From an uncultured Oscillospiraceae bacterium (GTDB lineage Bacteria; Bacillota; Clostridia; Oscillospirales; Acutalibacteraceae), in NCBI GenBank assembly GCA_900540865.1, contig UQHH01000009.1, positions 5,527 to 69,526 on the forward strand: DNA of 64,000 nt, read 5' to 3'. This document shows, piece by piece, positions 18,128 through 26,614 of the stretch. Positions within the stretch are counted from its first letter, which is position 1. The number at the start of each line of letters is the position of its first letter. The notes under the pieces were generated by a model. It made no database searches. It had not been told where the DNA came from and saw only the letters and a list, made by a program, of their open reading frames with translations. A program made the translations under genes and the position numbers.

Positions 18128-18850
18128 TCATGTCAAGGATATGCCGCAGCTTTGCAGATAATTCATAAAGAGCTGCTTGTCCGAATTCACGATAAGCTCG
18201 TGCGGAAAGCCGATTTCGTCGAGCATCTCTAGGCTTTCCTCGCACGCGCCGACCATCGTGGAAAAGTGCGCGTCGGAATTGATGACGATTTTCGCGCCGT
18301 ACTTTTTGCACACCTTTGCGATTTCGACGCAATTGGACGCCGATTTTTTACGGAAACGGAAGGTTCCGTTGTTGATTTCCACAAGCTTGTTGTTCGCGGC
18401 GAACTCCGGTATGACCTTTTCATAATCGTATTGGTATTCCGGCGTGCCGCTGTGCCCGATGACCTGCACGTTCGGGTTCTTCGCAATATTGAGCCACGCG
18501 TTGGTGCAGGCCTCAAAGCTGGGTTCACCGCGTACTGTCACGGAATGTATAGAAGCGACCACCCAATCGAGGCTTCTCTGTAAATCGGGCGGAACGTCGA
18601 GCGTGCCTTCAAAATCGATTAAATTTGCTTCCACGCCCTTGAGCACCCGTACGCCATAGAGTGTGGACGGGATGGTATGCTGGCTTTCAAAATACCATTT
18701 ACCGGGCGAACCGGGCATGGCGTATGCGTGGTCTGTCAAGGCGATTGCGTAAAGCCCCTTTTCAGAGGCGGCTTTTACCATTTCCTGCACCGTGCTGTAG
18801 GCGTGCGTGGAGGCGATGGTATGTGTGTGGGTATCTGCGATTACTTTCAT
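18128..18850 (-). CDS. PHP-domain phosphatase/hydrolase (YcdX-like)
   Basis: The 240-residue protein is a stand-alone PHP metal-dependent hydrolase: DTHTHTIASTHAYST and ALTDHAYAMPGSPG supply metal ligands, VEANL, ASIHSVTVRG and VINSDAHFST supply the rest. The best match is the YcdX-type phosphatase family; the substrate is unknown. The start ATG at 18850 is the first Met. It is placed between hprK and murB, all leftward, with small gaps (37 and 45 bases), so one transcript from hprK to dnaE is possible. Confidence 0.9.
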   Translation of the reverse strand: MKVIADTHTHTIASTHAYSTVQEMVKAASEKGLYAIALTDHAYAMPGSPGKWYFESQHTIPSTLYGVRVLKGVEANLIDFEGTLDVPPDLQRSLDWVVASIHSVTVRGEPSFEACTNAWLNIAKNPNVQVIGHSGTPEYQYDYEKVIPEFAANNKLVEINNGTFRFRKKSASNCVEIAKVCKKYGAKIVINSDAHFSTMVGACEESLEMLDEIGFPHELIVNSDKQLFMNYLQSCGISLT

Positions 18851-18887
18851 TGCTTCATTCCTGATTTCTTTTATAATGTAGCGGGGA

Positions 18888-19856
18888 TTACGGCTCCCAG
18901 TCGATTTTATTCTTTCCGCTCTCCTGGTCTACGGAAATTTCCATTCCAAGGCTCTGCAAAAGCTCCTGCGCCGCGTTATAGCCCATCTTTTTCTGCCTGT
19001 TGTTCATGGCGGCTACCTCTATGATGATTGCAAGGTTCCTGCCGGGCTTTACCGGGATAGTGAGCACCGGCACGTTGACGCCCAGAATTTCCATATACTC
19101 GTTATCCATTCCCATGCGGTCGTAGACCTTGGAGCTGTCCCATATCTCCAGATTGATGACAATATCGATTTTTTCCGTGAGCTTGACCGCGCCCATACCG
19201 AAGATGCGCCGCGCGTTGATGATGCCGATACCGCGCAGCTCAATAAAGTGGCGGATATTTTCAGGCGACGAGCCGACAAGCGATTTTTTGGAGACTGCGC
19301 GGATTTCCACCGCGTCGTCCGCGATTAAGCGGTGTCCCCTTTTAATCAGCTCGATTGCAGTCTCGCTCTTGCCGACGCCGCTGTCGCCAATCAGCAAAAC
19401 GCCCTCGCCGTACACCTCAACAAGCACGCCGTGGCGCGTTACGCGCGGGGCAAGCTCAACATTCAGGTATGAAACGAGCGCGGCGCTCAAGGCGGACGTT
19501 GCGTCGGCGCTTCGCAGCAGCGGAACCTCGTACTTTTTCGCGGCCTCAACCAACTCTGCTATCGGTTCGATACTGCGCGCAATAATAACTGCCGGCGGTT
19601 TTCTCATTAAAATATCTTCCAGGATTCTTATCCTGTGGGGCTGCTCACACTGGCCGAGATAAGCCGTTTCCGTATTGCCCATGATAATGATGCGGCTGTC
19701 GTCAAAAAAGTCGAGGAAGCCGGTCAGCTCAATTCCAGGACGGTTGACGTCCCTGGAGGACACGAGGATTTTTTCCGGCGCCTGCGGCATGTAGGCTGTC
19801 TCAAGGGAAAGTTCCTTCATGATGCTTGCAAGAGAAACAGTGAAAACGGGAGCCAT
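18888..19856 (-). CDS. hprK: HPr kinase/phosphorylase
   Basis: HprK phosphorylates HPr on Ser46 and so controls carbon catabolite repression in Bacillota. The P-loop GDSGVGKSE and the family signature ELRGIGIINARRIFG are both present; the N-terminal MurF-like domain starts MAPVFTVSLASIMKE. Length 322 residues is normal. AAGGGTGA before the ATG at 19856 supports this start; the longer frame begins in the upstream gap. TATAAT lies 30 bases upstream but the -35 is poor. Confidence 0.96.
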   Translation of the reverse strand: MAPVFTVSLASIMKELSLETAYMPQAPEKILVSSRDVNRPGIELTGFLDFFDDSRIIIMGNTETAYLGQCEQPHRIRILEDILMRKPPAVIIARSIEPIAELVEAAKKYEVPLLRSADATSALSAALVSYLNVELAPRVTRHGVLVEVYGEGVLLIGDSGVGKSETAIELIKRGHRLIADDAVEIRAVSKKSLVGSSPENIRHFIELRGIGIINARRIFGMGAVKLTEKIDIVINLEIWDSSKVYDRMGMDNEYMEILGVNVPVLTIPVKPGRNLAIIIEVAAMNNRQKKMGYNAAQELLQSLGMEISVDQESGKNKIDWEP

Positions 19857-19940
19857 ATAATCACCCTTCATAATTTGGTTAGTCCCATTATACCGTAAAC
19901 CAACCGCTTTTAAAAGGGGGTAACCGCACAATTTTTGTCC

Positions 19941-20981
19941 TTAATTTATCTTCACCTCAGCGGCAACCTCATAGCGCGCGTCTTTGAGCGCCCGCGGCAC
20001 GTCGGCCAGGCTCTTATAGTAAGCGCTGTCATGCTGTAAAAGACGCTTGGAAAACCCGAAAATATCCGCCCCGTTTTCCGTAATACAGGATTTTATTGTT
20101 TTCTCACACAGCTTTTTCACACGCTCTTCGAGCGCTTCCTTCACGCTTTCTTTTTCACGCGGGGCAATATAAACGTCTGCCGACGCCTTTATTTTAATGT
20201 GGAAGGTAAGAATCCCGCCGTCTATGGCAGGCGTAATTTCACTTTTGCAGCGGGTGAGCGTAAAATCGATATTTCCGCTTTCGTTTCCCTTTAAAATCAG
20301 CTCGGACGCGGTATCCGCTTTTCCGCTGATAAGCAGTGCGCCGAGCGACTCCTCCGGCGTAAGCGTAAAGACATAGCGGTCCTTTGCAAAAACGGCTGTC
20401 CCTGTTGTCCTTGGCTCCTTCCCATCGAGTGTAAGCACAGAGGTTTTCGGCGACATATTCCCGCCGATACGGTCTGATTCCATCTGCATCAGCGTCGATA
20501 CGACCGTCCTGCCGCTTTTTTTCTCGCTTTGGGAAATGGTATCGATTTGCTGCGGCGTAACTTTTTCTGCGGTCAACAGGTCTTCCGCTTTCTTTTCGCA
20601 AACGAATACATTGACGTTTGGGCGCGCCTCATAGTAAGCAGTAAAGAATGAAAGCGCCTCTTTAAACCCCGTTTGAGCCGTTTTCATCCCGAGCAGCAAA
20701 AATAGATTTTGGCTGTAAAGCGGCTCCTTGCCAGTCTGCGAGATGCTGTCCGCCATTGCGTCCATAACGCTGTTCCCCTTTGCCGTGAGGAGCTTGACCG
20801 TTTCCTCCTCCGTGGAGCTCTCCGTGTCGAGGTACATCAGCGTAAGGCGGTAGACCTCGTCCTCCCTGTCTATGCCGATGCCCTGGATAATCAGGCGCTC
20901 GCTTAATTGCTTTGCCCCTGTACAGCCGGAAAAGGAAACCGCGACGAGTACGGAAAGAACCAGTACCAGACACTTTTTCAT
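19941..20981 (-). CDS. gerAC: Germination protein GerC (lipoprotein)
   Basis: The 346-residue protein starts with a lipoprotein signal (KKCLVLVLSVLVAVSFSGC, lipobox FSGC with Cys at 20) and continues with the Ger(x)C pattern (GIGIDREDEVYRLTLMY; APREKESVKEALEERV). GerC is the lipid-anchored subunit of the nutrient receptor at the spore inner membrane. It overlaps gerAB by four bases, is the last gene of gerAA-AB-AC and ends 84 bases before hprK's start region. Confidence 0.93.
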   Translation of the reverse strand: MKKCLVLVLSVLVAVSFSGCTGAKQLSERLIIQGIGIDREDEVYRLTLMYLDTESSTEEETVKLLTAKGNSVMDAMADSISQTGKEPLYSQNLFLLLGMKTAQTGFKEALSFFTAYYEARPNVNVFVCEKKAEDLLTAEKVTPQQIDTISQSEKKSGRTVVSTLMQMESDRIGGNMSPKTSVLTLDGKEPRTTGTAVFAKDRYVFTLTPEESLGALLISGKADTASELILKGNESGNIDFTLTRCKSEITPAIDGGILTFHIKIKASADVYIAPREKESVKEALEERVKKLCEKTIKSCITENGADIFGFSKRLLQHDSAYYKSLADVPRALKDARYEVAAEVKIN

Positions 20982-22060
20982 GCTTGTTTCCCCCTTTTTT
21001 TCCTGAACAGAAGTACGAGCAGCGGAAGCGCCACGGCGGTCAGCATGGTCAACGCAAGCAGGATATTGTTGTTGAACAGCACGCCCATCACCGCGTTAGA
21101 GGCCGTGATACCATAGGTCATAAGCAAAACGACCGCGCCTGTGACAAGGATTGAGACGCGCGAGGCCTTCTCCCCCCACATTTTTTTCACACAAAGGGAA
21201 ACGAGATATATAAACAGCGCGCATTTGATAAAAATCCCTGCCGTCCATACGCCCAGAAATACCGCGTCCATACGTTGGAAAATGCCAATTTGCGCTACGC
21301 TTGTGGCTGTGTAAACCGGAAAGGGCTGTGTCGCAAGGTAATCGCCCAAAACTCCTACAACAAGCAGGATGACCAGAACGGTCGTGCCGTATATGCCCGC
21401 GCACCACCAGCCGATTCCCTTCTTTACATTGCCCTTGGCAAACGGCAGAAGAATGGCAAGCGCCGGAATACAGGAATTGCGCGCAAGCATGAGCAGCACG
21501 CCGTTTACTGTTCCGCCCGCCCCATCGTAAAAGAAGGGCTTGTAATTGAGCGGGTCGGCCTGCGCCGTCAACGCACAGACAAGAAAGACGAACGCTGCGA
21601 GTATTGCAATCAGGACAAGCCCCGAGGTCCTTCCCAGCGCCTCAATTCCCTTATATGCCCCGTAAACGGAAGCCGCGATTACGCCAAACGAAAGCACCGC
21701 CGCCGAAATTTTGGGGTTCATCAAATCCGTTACAAACAGGTCGAACAGGGAAAGCGTGTAGCAAAGCACCCAAATAAAATAAAGTGCGTAAATAACCGCA
21801 ATGACCGCGCCTAGCTTTCCCCACGCGCGGTAGCCCTGGTCAAGGATGCTGTGCGACGGGCTGCGCTTATAAAGCAGATAGACAGGAACGACCATCAAAA
21901 GCGTCAGGAAAAACGAGATGACAGCCGATACCAGGTTATCCCACATTTCAGAGGTCTCCGCGATATAAAGGCTGTAGGTGATGTTTACAATCGTCCGGCT
22001 GATAAAAAGCATGACAAAAAGCTGGGCGACCGATATGGTAACTTTTTTCTCTTTCTGCAC
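20978..22060 (-). CDS. gerAB: Spore germination protein GerB, APC-type permease
   Basis: The 360-residue polytopic protein has about ten membrane helices and the GerAB/APC-superfamily start (ISVAQLFVMLFISRTIVNITY). GerB subunits bind the germinant. It begins 12 bases after gerAA and overlaps gerAC. The germinant cannot be read from sequence. Confidence 0.93.
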   Translation of the reverse strand: MQKEKKVTISVAQLFVMLFISRTIVNITYSLYIAETSEMWDNLVSAVISFFLTLLMVVPVYLLYKRSPSHSILDQGYRAWGKLGAVIAVIYALYFIWVLCYTLSLFDLFVTDLMNPKISAAVLSFGVIAASVYGAYKGIEALGRTSGLVLIAILAAFVFLVCALTAQADPLNYKPFFYDGAGGTVNGVLLMLARNSCIPALAILLPFAKGNVKKGIGWWCAGIYGTTVLVILLVVGVLGDYLATQPFPVYTATSVAQIGIFQRMDAVFLGVWTAGIFIKCALFIYLVSLCVKKMWGEKASRVSILVTGAVVLLMTYGITASNAVMGVLFNNNILLALTMLTAVALPLLVLLFRKKRGKQA

Positions 22061-22072
22061 AGAAAGGTCTCC

Positions 22073-23605
22073 TTACTCTTTAAACTGTTCGCTTCCCTTG
22101 AGCTCCTGCACGAAATTCCGCTTTTTGGAGAGCGTTTTCCATCCGGCGCGTACAAATACGTCTCGCATACCGAAGATGGAAAACGGCGCGACTGGAGACA
22201 CATACGGCACGCCGAAGCTCAGCTTTCCGCAGAGGTTAACGAGCACGACGCAGAACAGGAGGATAATCCCCCATACGCCGCCGAAGCCGCCAACGATGAT
22301 AAACAGGATGCGCAGCACCGCGACCGGCGGGTAAAGGTCGGGAATGACGTAAGAGGAAATCGCCGTCAGAGCGACGACCATGAGCGTCGGCGCTCCAATC
22401 AGCCCCGCGTTTACGGCGGTCTCTCCAATGACGAGCGCGCCCACAATGCTTACCGCGTGCCCCAAGGGACGCGGCAGGCGCAGGCCCGCCTCACGCATGA
22501 TTTCATAGATGAAGTGGATGACGAGAACCTCCGCCATCAGGGAAAACGGCGTGTCCGCGATGGAGGTCGCGACCTTGCTCAGCAGCTGCTCCGGGAAAAG
22601 CTCTGGGTTGAACGTCGCAACCGCGACGTAAAATCCGGGCGTAAAGGTTGCGACAAAGAAAGCAAGGTACTTGAGCCATCTTGTAAAGGTGGCAAAGTAC
22701 GGGCGGTTCGAGTAGTCGTCGAGCGTCTGGAAATTCTCCACAAAAAGATGCGGCACAATCAGGACGCTCGGCGTACCGTCGATTAAAATAGCGACGCGGC
22801 CTTCGTTTATTTTGCCGCATACGGTATCCGGGCGTTCCGTAATGCCGATTCCGCTGAACATGGAAAAATCGCCCTGATTTTCAAGGTATGGCACAAGGTA
22901 ACCGGAGGCGAGCACATTGTCCAGGTCGGCGTGCTTGAGCCGGTCCTTGAGCTCGTTTAAAATGCCCTTGGACACGCTTTTATTGAGGTATACCAGGCAC
23001 ATATCCGTTTTGCTCACCTTGCCGACGGAAAGCGTCTCAAATTTCAGCTCCGGCGTTTTCATCCGCCTGCGAATGAGCGTCATGTTGATGCGCATCGGCT
23101 CGACGAAGCCCTCGCGCGAGCCGCGCTGTACAACCTCGGATTCCGGCTCCGACACGCTTCGGAAGCTGAACCCCTGCACGCCGATGGAAAGGCCGATTTC
23201 AGCGCCATCGATAAGCAGTACGGCAAAGCCGGACATGATAAAGGTAAGCAGCTGTTCAAATGTGTCGATTTGCGTAATTTCCGAGGCGGACAGCACGCTG
23301 TATTCGATGTATTTAATTTTTTCTTCGCCCGTGTCCCCCTCAATATCGCAAAGGATAATCGGGTTTGCGATGCTCACGGCAAGCGTTTCTTTGTTCGTCA
23401 TGCCCTCGATTGTCAAAATCGCAGCCCTTGTCCCGTCCTTGAGCGTCATATTGCGCACGGTAAAGTCGGCGCTTCCGTCAAAGGAATGCTGCAGGTATTC
23501 GAGGTTTCGCTCTAGCGACTCATAGAGCTTGTGCGTCTTTTGCGGCGGGATATATTTCTGTTCATCGGGCGTGAAAGCATGCTTCAGCTTATTTATAAAA
23601 TTCAT
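22073..23605 (-). CDS. gerAA: Spore germination protein GerA
   Basis: The 510-residue protein has the GerA layout: a large soluble N-terminal domain (about 1-300) with the typical stretch EGRVAILIDGTPSVLIVPH, then about four to five membrane helices with the conserved RPLGHAVSIVGALVIGETAV and a C-terminal soluble tail. GerA subunits assemble as pentamers forming a nutrient-gated ion channel. SD GATG/GGTGATGAA precedes the ATG. A candidate sigma-G promoter is upstream. Confidence 0.95.
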   Translation of the reverse strand: MNFINKLKHAFTPDEQKYIPPQKTHKLYESLERNLEYLQHSFDGSADFTVRNMTLKDGTRAAILTIEGMTNKETLAVSIANPIILCDIEGDTGEEKIKYIEYSVLSASEITQIDTFEQLLTFIMSGFAVLLIDGAEIGLSIGVQGFSFRSVSEPESEVVQRGSREGFVEPMRINMTLIRRRMKTPELKFETLSVGKVSKTDMCLVYLNKSVSKGILNELKDRLKHADLDNVLASGYLVPYLENQGDFSMFSGIGITERPDTVCGKINEGRVAILIDGTPSVLIVPHLFVENFQTLDDYSNRPYFATFTRWLKYLAFFVATFTPGFYVAVATFNPELFPEQLLSKVATSIADTPFSLMAEVLVIHFIYEIMREAGLRLPRPLGHAVSIVGALVIGETAVNAGLIGAPTLMVVALTAISSYVIPDLYPPVAVLRILFIIVGGFGGVWGIILLFCVVLVNLCGKLSFGVPYVSPVAPFSIFGMRDVFVRAGWKTLSKKRNFVQELKGSEQFKE

Positions 23606-23648
23606 TTCATCACCATAATTGCGTCCATTTTCATAAACTTCCTCTTAC

Positions 23649-23677
23649 TAACTTTTGCAGATGCGCTTTGATTATTC
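23649..23677 (-). promoter_or_regulatory. Candidate sigma-G promoter for gerA operon
   Basis: On the minus strand GAATA (23677-23673), a 17-base gap and AAAGTTA (23655-23649) partly match the forespore sigma-G pattern (GHATR and CATNHTA). gerA operons are sigma-G controlled in Bacillus. Weak on sequence alone. Confidence 0.35.
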
Positions 23678-23722
23678 GCATAATGAGCACGCACAGGTTC
23701 AAAATATGTAATGGTGATTGGA

Positions 23723-24400
23723 ATGATAATATCAATAATTAGAACGCTCTTGCTCTATCTGGTGATTATTACGGCCGTTCGCGTAATGGGCAAGCGGCAA
23801 ATCGGGGAAATGCAGACAAGCGAGCTTGTCGTAACGCTTTTGATTTCCGATATTGCCGCAATCCCAATGCAGAACACCTCCCAGCCGCTTTTAAGCGGCT
23901 TTGTCCCGATTCTGATTCTCGTGCTCTGCGAAATCGTGCTTTCGATTGTTATGATGAAAAAAGCAAAATTCCGCAAGCTTATTTGCGGAAAGCCGCAAAT
24001 CGTCATCAACGACGGTAAAATCGACCAGGCCCAGATGAAACGCCTGCGCATCAGCACAGAGGATTTATGCGAGCAGCTAAGGCAGCTCGACTGCTTCAAT
24101 ATTGAGGATATTGCTTACGCGATTGTGGAAACAAACGGAAAAATGAGCATCCTAAAGAAGCCGGAAAAGGAAACGCCAACACTTTCCGACCTGAAAATCA
24201 AAAAACAGGATAAAGGAATCGAAGCGGTCGTCATCAGCGACGGGGAACGCTCCGATTATTCGATGAAGCTTTGTGGTGTGGACGACGACTGGGTCAGCAA
24301 AACGCTCAGCCAAAATAAGGTGGAGCAGAAAAACGTCTTTATGATGACGGCAAACAAAAAGAAGGAATACCAGATTATTCTAAAGGAGAAAGCAAAATGA
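23723..24400 (+). CDS. DUF421 (YetF/YrbG-like) membrane protein
   Basis: The protein has two to three N-terminal membrane helices (TLLLYLVIITAVRV; FVPILILVLCEIVLSIVM), the DUF421 motif GKRQIGEMQTSELVV, and soluble domain motifs (ISTEDLCEQLRQ, NIEDIAYAIVETNGKMSI). Several DUF421 proteins are spore inner-membrane proteins in Bacillota, some affecting resistance. The ATG at 23723 is preferred, with GGTGATTGGA before it; an ATG at 23711 is in frame. It is transcribed away from gerA and overlaps the next gene by four bases. A spore role is inferred from context only. Confidence 0.9.
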   Translation: MIISIIRTLLLYLVIITAVRVMGKRQIGEMQTSELVVTLLISDIAAIPMQNTSQPLLSGFVPILILVLCEIVLSIVMMKKAKFRKLICGKPQIVINDGKIDQAQMKRLRISTEDLCEQLRQLDCFNIEDIAYAIVETNGKMSILKKPEKETPTLSDLKIKKQDKGIEAVVISDGERSDYSMKLCGVDDDWVSKTLSQNKVEQKNVFMMTANKKKEYQIILKEKAK

Positions 24401-24774
24401 AACGATTGTGGGTAGCGCTCATAATTGCCGTATTTGCAGCGGGGCTCTGCACTGCGGAAATGATATACACGCTTTCCAAGACAAACGAGGCGGAACAGAG
24501 CGTCAACCAGGCAGTACAGGCTTATCATGACGGCGACCGCGAAAAAGCCGAAAAAAAAATAAATTCGCTCAGCGACAAGTGGAGCGAGCAGCAAAGCTTT
24601 TTAAATGTGTTTTTGTATCATGACCTTGTGGAAAACATCGGGATTTCACTAGGCGCCGCGACGAAGTATATCGAGACGGATAACAGCGAATTTGTGGTGG
24701 AATGTGAAAAAGTAAAGCAGCTCCTGCGCGCTATGAAGGACGCGGAGCTGCCGAAGCTTGAAAATATTTTATAA
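24397..24774 (+). CDS. DUF4363 family membrane-anchored protein
   Basis: The 125-residue protein has one N-terminal hydrophobic segment (WVALIIAVFAAGLC) and a helical soluble part rich in Glu and Lys (KAEKKINSLSDKWSEQQSF), the pattern of DUF4363, which commonly follows DUF421 genes in Clostridia. The ATGA overlap with the upstream gene implies coupled translation. It may be the partner subunit of the DUF421 protein. Biochemical function is not known. Followed by a strong bidirectional terminator. Confidence 0.8.
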   Translation: MKRLWVALIIAVFAAGLCTAEMIYTLSKTNEAEQSVNQAVQAYHDGDREKAEKKINSLSDKWSEQQSFLNVFLYHDLVENIGISLGAATKYIETDNSEFVVECEKVKQLLRAMKDAELPKLENIL

Positions 24775-24783
24775 AACACCGGA

Positions 24784-24837
24784 TATAAGCGAAAAGGCCA
24801 TGGGCGCATATTTGCGCCTGCGGCCTTTTCGCTTATA
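24784..24837. terminator. Bidirectional terminator between convergent genes
   Basis: TATAAGCGAAAAGGCC / GGCCTTTTCGCTTATA (16 bp, perfect) with an inner hairpin GGCGCA / TGCGCC. It lies between the DUF4363 gene and the leftward permease gene and could serve both. Confidence 0.85.
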
Positions 24838-24844
24838 AATAAAA

Positions 24845-25675
24845 CTACGCCTTCTTAATTTTACACCGAAAGAGGCCCGCAAGCCAAAAGAGCAGGAACG
24901 CGGCAATGTTGGCCGCGACAATGCTCGCGCCCGTCGGCGTTTCGTATAAAAACGACGCGCTCATTCCCACCACAAAGCAAATGACGGAAAGCACGGCGGA
25001 GCATATTATGACCGAGCGGAAGGTTTTGCACAGCCGCATGCTCGTCAGCGCCGGGAAAATAATCAGGCTCGAAATCAGCAGCGTTCCCATAATGCGCATA
25101 CCGACCACGATGGTAAGCGCGGTTAGCAGCGCGATAATCATATTGTATATATTCGCCCTCGTCCCTGTGGCGCGGGCGAAGCTTTCGTCGAACGTGACGG
25201 CGAAAATTTTATGGTAGAAAAATACAAACAGAACGATAACGACGGCGGAAAGCACCAGGCTCAGCACAGCGTCCTGTTCCGTCGTTGCGAGGATGCTGCC
25301 GAACAGGTAGCTGTTGATGTCGGTGTTCATCCCCTTATTGAGCGTGGCAATGATGACGCCGATGGCAAGCGCGCTGCTCGATATGATGGCGATTGCGGCG
25401 TCGCCCTTAATTTTGCTGTTCTCGCTCAGCCGCAGCAGCAAAAAGGCCGCGAGGACGACAACCGGAATTGCAACCTCGAGCGGGGCCAGGTTGAGTGCCG
25501 CCGCGATAGCGAGCGCGCCAAACCCCACATGCGAAAGCCCGTCGCCTATCATGGAATAACGTTTGAGTACCAGGCTTACACCCAGCAGCGCGGCGCAGAG
25601 CGCCACGGGGATTCCCACAAGGAACGCCCGGGTAAGAAAGGAGTAGGAAAACATCTCCAGTAAGCTTTCTATCAT
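24845..25675 (-). CDS. Zinc/manganese-type ABC importer permease (ZnuB-like)
   Basis: The 276-residue protein is an ABC-3 family permease with about eight to nine membrane helices and family motifs YSMIGDGLSHVGFGALAIA and GTLLISSLIIFPALTSM. These permeases move Zn2+, Mn2+ or Fe2+ across the membrane. The ATG at 25675 has GGAGGG seven bases upstream. It is 14 bases downstream of the ATPase gene. No solute-binding protein gene is adjacent, so a binding protein must be encoded elsewhere. Confidence 0.92.
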   Translation of the reverse strand: MIESLLEMFSYSFLTRAFLVGIPVALCAALLGVSLVLKRYSMIGDGLSHVGFGALAIAAALNLAPLEVAIPVVVLAAFLLLRLSENSKIKGDAAIAIISSSALAIGVIIATLNKGMNTDINSYLFGSILATTEQDAVLSLVLSAVVIVLFVFFYHKIFAVTFDESFARATGTRANIYNMIIALLTALTIVVGMRIMGTLLISSLIIFPALTSMRLCKTFRSVIICSAVLSVICFVVGMSASFLYETPTGASIVAANIAAFLLFWLAGLFRCKIKKA

Positions 25676-25689
25676 ATTGTTTCCCTCCT

Positions 25690-26463
25690 TTATTGCCTGA
25701 TTTGCGTAATATGGCTTTTGTCGCCATGCGTTTTCTGCTTGTGCACGCAAACCTCACAATTGCAGTTGTGCAGCAGGAAACGGCTGCCCATTTCGCTGTG
25801 CATATACTCCGTGGTTTTCCCGTAAAACATTTTATTGTCGCTCAAATGCAGGATATGGTCTGCGTTTTCTACAGCGCTTACAATATCGTGAGATACCATA
25901 ATAATGGTAATGCCGTCCTCCCTGTTGAGCTTTTTGATGATGGTGTAAAGCTCGCTTGTGGCAATCGGGTCGAGGCCCGTCACCGGTTCGTCGAGCAGGA
26001 GCAGCTTTTTGGTAGCGCAAAGAGCGCGGGCAAGGAGCACGCGCTGCTGCTGCCCTCCGGAAAGCTCGCGGTAGCAGCGCTTTTTCAGGGCGGAAATCCC
26101 GAGCTTTTCCATATTCATAAGCACGGCCTGTTTATCAGCGCGGGAATAAAAGGGATTCATTCCTTTTTGATTGAGGCAGCCCGACAATACGACCTCATAA
26201 ACAGAAGCGGGAAAATCGCGCTGGATTCCCGTCTGCTGCGGCAAGTACCCAATTTCATTTTGCTTGAGCCCGTCATGGAATTCCATTCTTCCGCCGGAAA
26301 TAGGATGCAGCCCCAATAGCCCTTTCATCAGCGTCGTTTTGCCGGAGCCGTTTTCCCCGACAATGCATAGATAATCCCCAGGGTACACCTTAAAATTTAC
26401 ATTCCGAAGTACCGTGTTGCCGTCATAGCTCATAGAAACGTCTTTACAGGAAATCAGCGCCAT
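25690..26463 (-). CDS. Metal ABC importer ATPase (ZnuC-like) with Cys/His tail
   Basis: The 257-residue ATPase carries Walker A (GENGSGKTT), ABC signature LSGGQQQR, Walker B LLLLDEPVTG and the H-loop (MVSHDI). It powers the adjacent permease. The C-terminal ~25 residues are rich in Cys and His (HNCNCEVCVHKQKTHGDKSH), unlike a typical ABC ATPase end, and may bind metal. It heads the operon; an inverted repeat lies just upstream of the Shine-Dalgarno. Confidence 0.93.
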   Translation of the reverse strand: MALISCKDVSMSYDGNTVLRNVNFKVYPGDYLCIVGENGSGKTTLMKGLLGLHPISGGRMEFHDGLKQNEIGYLPQQTGIQRDFPASVYEVVLSGCLNQKGMNPFYSRADKQAVLMNMEKLGISALKKRCYRELSGGQQQRVLLARALCATKKLLLLDEPVTGLDPIATSELYTIIKKLNREDGITIIMVSHDIVSAVENADHILHLSDNKMFYGKTTEYMHSEMGSRFLLHNCNCEVCVHKQKTHGDKSHITQIRQ

Positions 26464-26491
26464 TTTGTTTTCTTCCTTTCAGAATACAAAA

Positions 26492-26507
26492 TGTATATTT
26501 CTATACA
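26492..26507 (-). promoter_or_regulatory. Inverted-repeat operator candidate upstream of the znuC-like gene
   Basis: TGTATA, loop TTTC, TATACA sits 29 bases before the start codon. It overlaps possible -35/-10 elements (TTGTAT...TATTCT). It is not a textbook Zur or MntR box, but a metal-responsive repressor site would fit the location. Confidence 0.45.
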
Positions 26508-26539
26508 ATTCTACAGTCAGTATTTCTAAATAACAAAGA

Positions 26540-26571
26540 AATAGGGCATTCCCCCAAGGGGATGCCCTATT
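26540..26571 (-). terminator. Terminator after secF
   Basis: AATAGGGCAT / ATGCCCTATT, extended by CCCC/GGGG after one bulged base, with a short CAA loop, and TTTCTTTGTT on the minus strand, 44 bases past secF. Confidence 0.75.
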
Positions 26572-26614
26572 AGTATAGCATTTTCTCTATGCTTGTCAAA
26601 CAAGCCTTGTCGAA

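Noticed and set aside
19129..19662. Long frame antisense to hprK
   Set aside because: Conserved HprK motifs occupy the other strand; no ribosome site.
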